From NCBI GenBank assembly GCA_900554165.1, contig USGR01000063.1, positions 1-6,038 on the forward strand: a DNA stretch of 6,038 nucleotides, given 5' to 3'. Shown one piece after another: positions 1 through 5,414 of this stretch. The position numbers and the translations under genes were made by a program. Source of the DNA: an uncultured Oscillospiraceae bacterium. Its GTDB lineage: Bacteria; Bacillota_A; Clostridia; Oscillospirales; Acutalibacteraceae. The notes under the pieces were generated by a model. It did not search any database. It saw only the letters and a list, made by a program, of their open reading frames with translations, and had not been told where the DNA came from. Within the stretch, counting starts at the first letter, position 1. Every line of letters begins with the position of its first letter.

Positions 1-60
1 CAGTAATAATTAATTTAGCGTTTTACCGGCACATTTTTGCTGCTTTAATCAATATTTTTA

Positions 61-96
61 TAAAAAAGACTCGGACAAATAACATGTCCGAGTCTT
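61..96 (-). terminator. Intrinsic terminator after rbr
   Basis: A perfect 12-bp stem (arms 66-77 and 85-96, AAGACTCGGACA paired with its complement) closes a 7-nt loop. Read on the minus strand, the second arm runs straight into six T residues (67-62). It lies about 95 nt past the rubrerythrin stop, with no gene between, so it most likely ends the rbr transcript. It is the strongest terminator in the window. Read on the plus strand it lacks a clean T-run, so it looks directional. Confidence 0.9.
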
Positions 97-190
97 AATA
101 AATTTTATTTTATAATTACATTTTGTTATTATGCAAAAATTTTAAATATCGGCTTATAAAACAAAGCAGACATTTACCCCAGCGCTGAAA

Positions 191-730
191 TTAATAATTC
201 TCTACACTAATTTCAAAGAAGCTCTGCGGATGTGCGCAGGTTGGGCAAACAGCCGGAGCCGTTGTGCCGGTATGAATGTGACCGCAGTTGCGGCACTTCC
301 AAATAGTAACGCCGTCGCGCTTAAAGACCATGCCCTTTTCTATGTTGCTTATAAGCTTGCGATAACGCTCTTCATGCCTGCTCTCTATATCAGCAACCAT
401 CTTAAAGAGTGCAGCTATCTGATTAAAGCCTTCCTCTTTCGCCTCTTCAGCAAACTGCTTATACATATCTGTCCACTCATAGTTTTCGCCGGCAGCAGCG
501 TCGTTAAGGTTGCGCAAAGTATCAGGCATAGCGCCGTCATGAAGCTGCTTGAACCACAGCTTTGCATGCTCTCTCTCGTTAAGCGCCGTCTCCTCAAAAA
601 TAGCCGCTATCTGCTGATAGCCGTCCTTTTTCGCCTGTGAAGCATAGTATCCATATTTTGTATAAGCCTGTGATTCACCGGCAAATGCTGCTAATAAATT
701 TTTCTCTGTTTTGCTTCCTTTAAATTCCAC
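191..730 (-). CDS. rbr: Rubrerythrin
   Basis: This is a cytoplasmic non-haem iron peroxidase that reduces hydrogen peroxide to water with electrons from rubredoxin or NADH-rubredoxin reductase; it is typical of strict anaerobes. Residues about 1-135 form the ferritin-like four-helix di-iron domain: E19 (in FAGES), E52 and H55 (NEREH), E96/E99 (EEAKEEGF) and E116/H119 (IESRH) are the expected ligands. Residues about 140-179 are a C-terminal rubredoxin domain with both Cys pairs, C146-x2-C149 and C162-x2-C165, for the FeS4 iron. At 179 residues it is a normal-length, intact classical rubrerythrin in the standard domain order. The start is GTG at 730, chosen because GGAGG lies at 744-740 with 9-nt spacing. 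It has its own promoter upstream and a strong terminator downstream, so it is probably monocistronic. No redox partner gene is visible beside it. Confidence 0.97.
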   Translation of the reverse strand: MEFKGSKTEKNLLAAFAGESQAYTKYGYYASQAKKDGYQQIAAIFEETALNEREHAKLWFKQLHDGAMPDTLRNLNDAAAGENYEWTDMYKQFAEEAKEEGFNQIAALFKMVADIESRHEERYRKLISNIEKGMVFKRDGVTIWKCRNCGHIHTGTTAPAVCPTCAHPQSFFEISVENY

Positions 731-767
731 TTTTCACTACCTCCATTTACATTTTACGTTTGTTTTT

Positions 768-796
768 ATTATGCCACATTAAACTTAATAAGGCAA
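768..796 (-). promoter_or_regulatory. Promoter of rbr (extended -10)
   Basis: On the minus strand there is TTGCCT (796-791), a 17-nt spacer and CATAAT (773-768). The three bases before the -10 are TGG, giving the TGn extended -10 signature. Transcription would start near 761, leaving a leader of about 30 nt before the GTG start. It falls in the 219-nt gap after the preceding gene and supports separate transcription of rbr. I see no clear PerR-type palindrome over it. This is a pattern match only. Confidence 0.6.
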
Positions 797-949
797 TAGT
801 AAAAATATAGTGCAGCAGCGCAATATAATTTAATAATTCACACCTTACTTAGAGCATTAAAAAATTAATTTAGCCTTAAAAATATGTTGCAGCCTCGTTA
901 TAAAAGACTATATAAAATATGCACACTTTTAAAGCAAGCGAAAGAATAA

Positions 950-2344
950 TTACTCTATTCTGCTTTCCCTTAAAGTAAGCAGCTGCGGCAAATGCAGCTT
1001 TACCTGATACTCCAACTCAGAATCGCCTATTACAGTCGTACGGCCGGAGGCATATTCTGCGTCTATCCATTCCTTTATTTTCGCAATTTCTGGAGACCTT
1101 TTATCAACCTTATGCTCGTCGTCAAGCGAGAAATACGAATTAATCCATGCGGCAATGCCGGCAGCGCCGGAATGCGCGTCGACCACGACTATCGGCGGAC
1201 GCCCAAGTATATCCGCTGTGTTGAATATGTTGTATATCTCCTCATCCTTAAGCAGGCCATCGGCGTGTATGCCCGCCCTCGTCGCGTTGAAAGCTCTGCC
1301 TACAAACGGTGTACGAGGCGGGATTTGATAATGCAGATTTGTTTCAAAATACTCGGCTATTTCAGTAATCACCTTAAGGTCCATTCCGCCGGTATCGCCC
1401 CTGAGCTGGCAGTATTCGATTACCATGGCCTCAAGCGGAGTATTTCCCGTGCGCTCGCCTATTCCCAGCAGCGATGTGTTTACCGCCGAGCAGCCGTAAA
1501 GCCATGCAGTAACTGAGTTAGGCACAGCATTGTAAAAATCGTTGTGGCCGTGCCATTCAAGGCTTTTAGACGGCACACCGGCATAGTTTGTCAGTCCGTA
1601 TATTATCTGCTGTACGCTGCGCGGCATGACGACGCCCGGTATAGACGTGCCAAGCCCTAATGTGTCGCAGGCGCGTATTTTTATGTTTATGCCGCTCTCG
1701 CGGGACAAATCCATAAGCTTTTCAGCAAAGGGCAGCACAAATCCGAAAAAGTCGGCGCGCGTAATATCCTCAAAATGGCAGCGCGGTACTATGCTCTCGG
1801 CCAGTGCGGCCTCTACTACTTCTAAATAGTTCTTCATGGCTTCACTGCGCGTCCAGTGCATTTTCTTGAATATATGATAATCAGAGCAAGACACAAGTAT
1901 TCCCGTCTCTTTTATGCCCATGTCGCGCACAAGCTGAAAATCTTCCTTTTTCGCACGTATCCACGAGGTTACCTGCGGAAACTCATAGCCCATTTCCATG
2001 CACTTTATTACCGCCTCTTTATCCTTAGGCGAATAAAGGAAGAACTCTGTCTGACGTATTATGCCGCTGCCGTTGTCAAGCTTGTGAAGCAGCGTGAATA
2101 AATCGCATATTTCCTCTACCGTATACGGAGAGCGCGCCTGCTGCCCGTCCCTGAAAGTCGTGTCGGTTATGAAAATGTCCTTTGGCAGATTCATCGGCAC
2201 TATACGGTGGTTGAATATCAGCTTTGGTATTGTGTTGTAAGGATACATATTCCTAAACAGATTGGGGTCCTTTACATCTGTGAATTTGTAGCCGAGCTCC
2301 AACAATCCCGTCTTTTCGTTTAATTTAGGCTCCATGCTTGCCAT
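950..2344 (-). CDS. DRE-TIM metallolyase, candidate Re-citrate synthase (2-isopropylmalate synthase-like)
   Basis: This is a Claisen-condensing enzyme of the DRE-TIM (HMGL-like) superfamily, joining acetyl-CoA to a 2-oxo acid. The sequence shows DTTFRDGQQ (61-69, metal and catalytic Asp/Arg), CHFEDITRAD (189-198), the metal HxH in HGHND (265-269), GIGERTGN (294-301) and AGIHADG (357-363), the last matching the post-barrel subdomain of isopropylmalate synthases. At 464 residues it lacks the roughly 120-residue C-terminal LeuA allosteric domain of true LeuA, so leucine feedback is unlikely. The length, the Q in RDGQQ and the overall wording resemble, from memory, the Re-face citrate synthase group of anaerobes (Clostridium kluyveri type), which makes citrate from acetyl-CoA and oxaloacetate. 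Isopropylmalate, citramalate or homocitrate synthase remain possible, and no leu or nif genes lie nearby. The ATG start has GGGAGG 7 nt upstream. The superfamily is certain; the substrate is inferred. Confidence 0.9.
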   Translation of the reverse strand: MASMEPKLNEKTGLLELGYKFTDVKDPNLFRNMYPYNTIPKLIFNHRIVPMNLPKDIFITDTTFRDGQQARSPYTVEEICDLFTLLHKLDNGSGIIRQTEFFLYSPKDKEAVIKCMEMGYEFPQVTSWIRAKKEDFQLVRDMGIKETGILVSCSDYHIFKKMHWTRSEAMKNYLEVVEAALAESIVPRCHFEDITRADFFGFVLPFAEKLMDLSRESGINIKIRACDTLGLGTSIPGVVMPRSVQQIIYGLTNYAGVPSKSLEWHGHNDFYNAVPNSVTAWLYGCSAVNTSLLGIGERTGNTPLEAMVIEYCQLRGDTGGMDLKVITEIAEYFETNLHYQIPPRTPFVGRAFNATRAGIHADGLLKDEEIYNIFNTADILGRPPIVVVDAHSGAAGIAAWINSYFSLDDEHKVDKRSPEIAKIKEWIDAEYASGRTTVIGDSELEYQVKLHLPQLLTLRESRIE

Positions 2345-2370
2345 AATATTACCTCCCTTTTTTAAGACTT

Positions 2371-2390
2371 GCGGGCGTTATAACTCCCGC
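2371..2390 (-). promoter_or_regulatory. 20-bp near-palindrome in the leader of the citrate-synthase-like gene
   Basis: The arms GCGGG and CCCGC enclose the self-complementary GTTATAAC, with a single mismatched pair (A opposite G) in the whole 20 bp. It begins about 18 nt after the predicted transcription start and ends 26 nt before the ATG. It could be a repressor operator placed just downstream of the promoter or an RNA hairpin in the leader. No T-run follows it, so it is not a plain terminator. The symmetry is seen directly; the role is inferred. Confidence 0.4.
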
Positions 2391-2414
2391 TTTGCTGATT
2401 AATATTTTTTACTT

Positions 2415-2442
2415 ATTATAAACTCATGCGGCCGAGCGTCAG
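2415..2442 (-). promoter_or_regulatory. Promoter of the citrate-synthase-like gene
   Basis: On the minus strand there is CTGACG (2442-2437, four of six against TTGACA), a 16-nt spacer and a perfect TATAAT (2420-2415). Transcription would start near 2408, giving a leader of about 64 nt that contains the near-palindrome at 2371-2390. The -10 sits in GTTATAATAAG-like context: the 12-mer GTTTATAATAAG also occurs upstream of gpmI. It implies that this gene is not only read through from gpmI. Confidence 0.5.
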
Positions 2443-2559
2443 TTCAGCAAAATCTGCAAACGCTCAGCCGCTGTTTGAGATATAATACCACACGGCAAGA
2501 TATTTTCATTATTCATTTAACTTGTCCGCCGTCTGATAAACTGTTTATTATTCATTTCA

Positions 2560-2634
2560 CTAATGAGGATTTAGTACATAAGGCGTATAGCCATTGCCAT
2601 ATTGCCACACATTTCCTTTATTAAATAGCATCAT
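2560..2634 (-). CDS. Possible 24-residue small protein
   Basis: A short frame beginning MMLFNKGN and ending TPYVLNPH, followed by TAG, lies in the gap between gpmI and the next gene. The middle (VWQYGNGY) is rich in Trp, Tyr, Gly and Asn, an unusual and protein-like composition for AT-rich intergenic DNA. A stop codon lies four codons above the first ATG. Against it: no good ribosome binding site precedes either ATG (2634 or 2631), and an AAAGGA box inside the frame is too close to the GTG that follows. A frame of this length is common by chance. I do not recognise the peptide. Confidence 0.18.
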   Translation of the reverse strand: MMLFNKGNVWQYGNGYTPYVLNPH

Positions 2635-2668
2635 AGTATAGCGGGCTTATTTTGTGTTAAAGACAGGC

Positions 2669-2700
2669 GGCGATAAATACCGCATATAGTATAAATCGCC
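2669..2700. repeat. Imperfect inverted repeat between gpmI and the next gene
   Basis: The arms GGCGATAAATAC (2669-2680) and GTATAAATCGCC (2689-2700) pair over 6 bp, then a 2x2 mismatch, then 4 bp, around an 8-nt loop. A TATACT hexamer lies inside the left arm as read on the minus strand (2693-2688) but has no good -35. It could be a 3'-end structure of the gpmI transcript or a protein site. No T-run follows, so it is not a standard terminator. Confidence 0.35.
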
Positions 2701-2716
2701 TAACATGCTCAAAATC

Positions 2717-2735
2717 TGACGGTTTTCCGCCGTCA
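2717..2735 (-). terminator. Weak terminator-like hairpin after gpmI
   Basis: The arms TGACGG (2717-2722) and CCGTCA (2730-2735) form a 6-bp stem with a 7-nt loop, starting 24 nt past the gpmI stop. On the minus strand it is followed only by GATTTTGAG, so the U-tract is short and offset. It may stop transcription partly and let some read through to the next gene. Confidence 0.4.
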
Positions 2736-2758
2736 AAAGCAGCATAGATATTCCGCTG

Positions 2759-4291
2759 TTAAATAATTATGCTCTTGCCTGTCATCTGCGCCGGCTGCTC
2801 AATTCCCGCTATTTTCAGTATTGTCGGAGCAATGTCGGCGAGCACGCCGCCCTCTCTCAGCTGGCAGTCATAACCGACTACAACAAACGGCACCAGATTA
2901 GTCGTATGAGCCGTAAACGGCGAGCCGTCGTCCTCGTACATCTTATCTGCGTTTCCGTGGTCAGCGGTTATAAGAACTGCACCACCCATTGAAAGCGTTG
3001 CGTCAACTACGCGTCCCACGCACTCATCTACCGTCTCAACAGCTTTCACCGCGGCGTCAAATATTCCAGTATGTCCTACCATGTCGCAGTTTGCAAAATT
3101 AAGTATAATCACGTCGAACTTGTCGCTCTTTATGCTTTCCACAACCTTGTCACATACCTCATAAGCGCTCATTTCCGGCTGCAGGTCATAGGTAGCCACT
3201 TTCGGTGACGGCACAAGTATTCTCTCCTCACCAGGATATACCGCCTCAGTGCCGCCGTTAAAAAAGAAAGTAACATGCGGATATTTTTCCGTCTCGGCAA
3301 TTCTCAGCTGCTTTTTACCAAGCTTGCTGAGCAGCTCGCCCAAATTCATGTCAAGGTTGTTTTCCGGCGGAAAAGCTACTTTGACATTCGGCATTGCAGC
3401 GTCGTAAACGGTAAAGCAGACAAAGCAAAGCGGATTTATTGCCTTGCGCTCAAAGCCGGTAAAATCAGGGTCTACAAAGGCGCGGGTAATCTCTCTCGCG
3501 CGGTCGGGACGGAAGTTGTAGAATACCACGCTGTCGCCGTCTTTGACAGTATCTCCGCCCGTCACAACCGTAGGCAGCACGAACTCATCGGTTATGTTTT
3601 TGCCGTTTTCATCTATCGTCTCATATGATTTCTTAACAGCGGCTACCGGGTCGTCGGTTTTCTCTCCAACGCCGTTTACCATTGCATCATACGCTTTCTT
3701 TACGCGCTCCCAGCGATTATCGCGGTCCATAGCGTAATAACGACCCATTACAGTGGCGATTTTGCCAACGCCTATCTCATTTGTCTTTGCAATGAGCTCT
3801 TCGATAAATTCCGCGCCGGAGGTCGGCGGAACATCTCTTCCGTCTAAAAAGCAATGGATATACACTTTCTCGGCGCCACGCTGTTTCGCCATTTTGAGCA
3901 GCGCATACATGTGGCTGTTAAGGCTGTGCACGCCACCGTCCGACAGCAGGCCCATTATGTGTAAAGCCGTGCCGTTTTTAACAGTATTGTCAATAGCCTC
4001 TATAAGCGCCTTGTTTTCAAAAAATACGCCGTCCTCTATATATTTCGTTATTCTCGTTATATCCTGATATACTATTCGTCCGGCGCCTATGTTGGTATGA
4101 CCGACCTCGCTGTTGCCCATCTGCCCGTCGGGAAGTCCCACGTCAAGTCCTGAAGCGCCTATCTTTGTATGTGGATACTGTGCTAAGTATTTGTCCATAT
4201 TAGGAGTTTTTGCGGCCTTTATTGCATTGCCGTATTCCGACTCGTTTATGCCGTAACCATCCATAATTGTAAGAACTATTGGCCTTTTCAA
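2759..4291 (-). CDS. gpmI: 2,3-bisphosphoglycerate-independent phosphoglycerate mutase
   Basis: This cytoplasmic enzyme converts 3-phosphoglycerate to 2-phosphoglycerate in glycolysis through a phosphoserine intermediate and uses two Mn ions. Numbered from the TTG start (510 residues, normal for the family), the alkaline-phosphatase-like domain holds LTIMDGYG (metal Asp at 11) and GQMGNSEVGH with catalytic Ser61. The inserted transferase domain (about 75-305) holds DGRDVPP (150-156) and NFRPDRAR (259-266). The C-terminal part has EKYPHVTFFFNGG (335-347), NFANCDMVGHTG (398-409), TADHGNADKM (442-451) and AHTTNLVPF (461-469), so all metal ligands appear present. An ATG lies three codons earlier at 4300, but the AAAGGA box abuts it; the same box is 8 nt from TTG, giving the family-like start MKRPIVLTIMDGYG. 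tpiA and pgk lie upstream; the next gene is not enolase. Confidence 0.96.
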   Translation of the reverse strand: MKRPIVLTIMDGYGINESEYGNAIKAAKTPNMDKYLAQYPHTKIGASGLDVGLPDGQMGNSEVGHTNIGAGRIVYQDITRITKYIEDGVFFENKALIEAIDNTVKNGTALHIMGLLSDGGVHSLNSHMYALLKMAKQRGAEKVYIHCFLDGRDVPPTSGAEFIEELIAKTNEIGVGKIATVMGRYYAMDRDNRWERVKKAYDAMVNGVGEKTDDPVAAVKKSYETIDENGKNITDEFVLPTVVTGGDTVKDGDSVVFYNFRPDRAREITRAFVDPDFTGFERKAINPLCFVCFTVYDAAMPNVKVAFPPENNLDMNLGELLSKLGKKQLRIAETEKYPHVTFFFNGGTEAVYPGEERILVPSPKVATYDLQPEMSAYEVCDKVVESIKSDKFDVIILNFANCDMVGHTGIFDAAVKAVETVDECVGRVVDATLSMGGAVLITADHGNADKMYEDDGSPFTAHTTNLVPFVVVGYDCQLREGGVLADIAPTILKIAGIEQPAQMTGKSIII

Positions 4292-4299
4292 AATAATCA

Positions 4300-4305
4300 T
4301 CCTTT
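4300..4305 (-). promoter_or_regulatory. Ribosome binding site of gpmI that favours the TTG start
   Basis: AAAGGA at 4305-4300 overlaps the first base of the upstream ATG (4300), leaving no room for initiation there, while the spacing to TTG at 4291-4289 is 8 nt. The box is followed by TGAT, extending the match to the 16S tail with a two-base gap. This decides the start against the ATG, which would give a 513-residue protein. Confidence 0.65.
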
Positions 4306-4334
4306 ATAAAATTATGCTTAAATTTTCGCTGCTT

Positions 4335-4340
4335 ATTATA
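4335..4340 (-). promoter_or_regulatory. Possible -10 box of gpmI
   Basis: TATAAT (4340-4335, minus strand) lies about 43 nt before the TTG start in the context GTTTATAATAAG, identical over 12 bases to the -10 region of the citrate-synthase-like gene. No recognisable -35 occurs at 16-18 nt, so it may need an activator or be chance. Two further TATAAT hexamers occur upstream on the same strand (4489-4484 and 4505-4500), also with weak -35 boxes. Confidence 0.3.
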
Positions 4341-4411
4341 AACGCCGGCATTTGCAAAAGCTGTCTAATAAGCCTGCGTTATATAGATCACCGCTTGATT
4401 TTTCTCGTACA

Positions 4412-4430
4412 GCGCCAACCGTGGCGCCAA
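4412..4430. repeat. TTGGCGC tandem direct repeat upstream of gpmI
   Basis: The heptamer GCGCCAA (TTGGCGC on the coding strand) occurs at 4412-4418 and again at 4424-4430, 12 bp apart and so close to one helical turn. The same DNA can fold with GCGCC (4412-4416) against GGCGC (4423-4427), and GGTT at 4434-4437 can pair with AACC at 4417-4420. This GC-rich patch in an AT-rich gap about 120 nt before gpmI could be a regulator site. Function is unknown. Confidence 0.35.
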
Positions 4431-4532
4431 ATTGGTTCCTCTATTTTTGTCAAAACAGATTTGCACATATATGGCAGACATTTATTATACATGCCGCCGA
4501 TTATATATAAAGCAAATGCCGCTAAATACACA

Positions 4533-4566
4533 AAAAGGAAATTTGAATCTCTTCAAATTTCCTTTT
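4533..4566 (-). terminator. Intrinsic terminator after tpiA
   Basis: A perfect 15-bp stem (4533-4547 with 4552-4566, AAAAGGAAATTTGAA against its complement) closes a 4-nt loop, beginning 9 nt past the tpiA stop. On the minus strand the second arm ends in TTTT followed by one more T and then GTGT, so the U-tract is five bases, partly in the stem. The stem is long but AT-rich. It suggests that the tpiA transcript usually ends here and that gpmI needs its own promoter. Confidence 0.7.
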
Positions 4567-4575
4567 ATAAGCTAA

Positions 4576-5340
4576 TTAAAGAGATTCATCGGCTGCCTTT
4601 ACTATCTGAGCGAAATCATTTGCCTTTAAGGAGGCGCCGCCTATAAGTCCGCCGTCGACATTTGGCTTGCTGAGCAGCTCCGCCGCGTTGCCGGCATTCA
4701 TTGAGCCGCCGTACTGTATTATCATGCTGTCAGCCGCTGCCTCGCCGTAAAGTCCGCCCACAGTAGCGCGGATTATAGCGCACACCTCATCGGCCTGCTC
4801 GGCTGTCGCCGTCTTGCCGGTGCCTATCGCCCATACCGGCTCATACGCTATTATGATATTTTTAAGCTCTTCTGCTGCAACGCCCTGAAGCGCTATCTTT
4901 GTCTGCATAGCGCAAACCTCTGCCGTTACGCCCTGCTCTCTCTGCTCGAGATATTCTCCTACGCAAAGTATCACCTTAAGTCCCGCGTCAAGCGCCGCTC
5001 TCGTGCGGTCTCTTACCGTCACATCGGTGTCTCCGAAATACGTCCTGCGCTCTGAATGCCCGGTTATGACATATTCCACTCCGATGCTTTTCAGCATCGG
5101 CGCCGATACCTCGCCGGTAAAAGCGCCCGACACAGCCCAGCTGCAGTTCTGTGCGCCGACCTTTATGTTTGTGCCCTTTACTGCTTCCAGTGCAGTAGCA
5201 AGATCCACATACGGTACGCATACTATAACATCACTTTTTCTGCCGCTTACAAGCGGTGCAATCTCATTTATAAGCGCCTTTGTCTGCTCGGGATTATTGT
5301 TCATTTTCCAGTTCCCGGCTATAACCTTAGTTCTGCTCAT
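4576..5340 (-). CDS. tpiA: Triose-phosphate isomerase
   Basis: This cytoplasmic enzyme interconverts dihydroxyacetone phosphate and glyceraldehyde 3-phosphate. It is a single TIM barrel of 254 residues, the usual family length. Visible catalytic features are N10 and K12 in AGNWKMN, H95 in ITGHSERR (93-100), the base E167 in AYEPVWAIGTGK (165-176) with the mobile loop 6, GGSMN (211-215) and the phosphate-binding GGLIGGASL (230-238). It appears fully active. An in-frame ATG six codons earlier (5358) is rejected because the AGGAG box (5353-5349) lies inside that extension and is spaced 8 nt from the ATG at 5340. It follows pgk after a 396-nt gap that holds a promoter with an operator-like repeat, and is closed by its own terminator, so it may be a one-gene unit. 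Confidence 0.97.
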   Translation of the reverse strand: MSRTKVIAGNWKMNNNPEQTKALINEIAPLVSGRKSDVIVCVPYVDLATALEAVKGTNIKVGAQNCSWAVSGAFTGEVSAPMLKSIGVEYVITGHSERRTYFGDTDVTVRDRTRAALDAGLKVILCVGEYLEQREQGVTAEVCAMQTKIALQGVAAEELKNIIIAYEPVWAIGTGKTATAEQADEVCAIIRATVGGLYGEAAADSMIIQYGGSMNAGNAAELLSKPNVDGGLIGGASLKANDFAQIVKAADESL

Positions 5341-5348
5341 AACTTTAT

Positions 5349-5353
5349 CTCCT
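5349..5353 (-). promoter_or_regulatory. Ribosome binding site that fixes the tpiA start
   Basis: AGGAG at 5353-5349 is 8 nt from the ATG at 5340. It falls inside the six-codon extension that would begin at 5358, which has no box of its own, so the shorter protein starting MSRTKVIAGNWK is the right one. Confidence 0.9.
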
Positions 5354-5372
5354 ATCATCTTTTATTTATGTA

Positions 5373-5405
5373 AGCCGCTGCAAAATTTATAATCTTGCAG
5401 CGGCT
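5373..5405. repeat. Perfect 11-bp inverted repeat over the tpiA promoter
   Basis: The arms AGCCGCTGCAA (5373-5383) and TTGCAGCGGCT (5395-5405) are exact complements separated by 11 nt, so the half-site centres are 22 bp apart, about two helical turns. The outer arm overlaps the spacer of the predicted promoter, the 11-nt centre contains most of the -10, and the inner arm covers the predicted start of transcription. The spacer also holds TGCAGC-C-GCTGCA, a second nested palindrome (5396-5408). No T-run follows on either strand. It fits a dimeric repressor operator better than a terminator, although an RNA hairpin in a longer leader is possible. Confidence 0.65.
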
Positions 5406-5414
5406 GCATTACAA
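5386..5414 (-). promoter_or_regulatory. Promoter of tpiA
   Basis: On the minus strand there is TTGTAA (5414-5409, four of six against TTGACA), a 17-nt spacer and TATAAA (5391-5386, five of six). Transcription would begin near 5379, giving a leader of about 40 nt with the AGGAG box near its end. The inverted repeat at 5373-5405 overlays the spacer, the -10 and the start point, suggesting repression by occlusion. Confidence 0.5.

Larger units (their letters stand above)
2345..2758. other. 414-nt intergenic region between gpmI and the citrate-synthase-like gene
   Basis: This AT-rich gap separates two same-strand genes. It contains, from the gpmI side, a weak terminator-like hairpin (2717-2735), an imperfect hairpin (2669-2700), a possible 24-codon minus-strand ORF (2560-2634), an 11-bp direct repeat ATTATTCATTT (2508-2518 and 2547-2557, perhaps chance in AT-rich DNA), a promoter (2415-2442) and a leader near-palindrome (2371-2390). 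A plus-strand TATAAT at 2481-2486 has no good -35 and no gene to serve. I see no tRNA, riboswitch or transposon that I can name. Confidence 0.7.

Noticed and set aside
230..640. A 136-codon plus-strand frame opposite rubrerythrin
   Set aside because: Antisense shadow of an intact rubrerythrin with all iron ligands; no ribosome binding site or domain.
862..871. Ten-base palindrome AAATTAATTT in the gap after the citrate-synthase-like gene
   Set aside because: Short AT palindromes are common in such spacers; it has no T-run or GC stem and does not look like a terminator.
4448..4453. A perfect TTGACA on the minus strand upstream of gpmI
   Set aside because: No acceptable -10 hexamer occurs 15-19 nt downstream, where the sequence is the GC-rich TTGGCGC patch; not called as a promoter.
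4314..4646. A 110-codon plus-strand frame that spans the whole gpmI-tpiA gap
   Set aside because: No ribosome binding site before its ATG, it crosses the tpiA terminator hairpin and runs antisense into the 3' end of tpiA, and the product has low-complexity, non-domain-like wording. It looks like a chance opening.
5003..5392. Long plus-strand frames opposite tpiA
   Set aside because: They are antisense shadows of a gene whose catalytic residues are all intact; no independent start signal.
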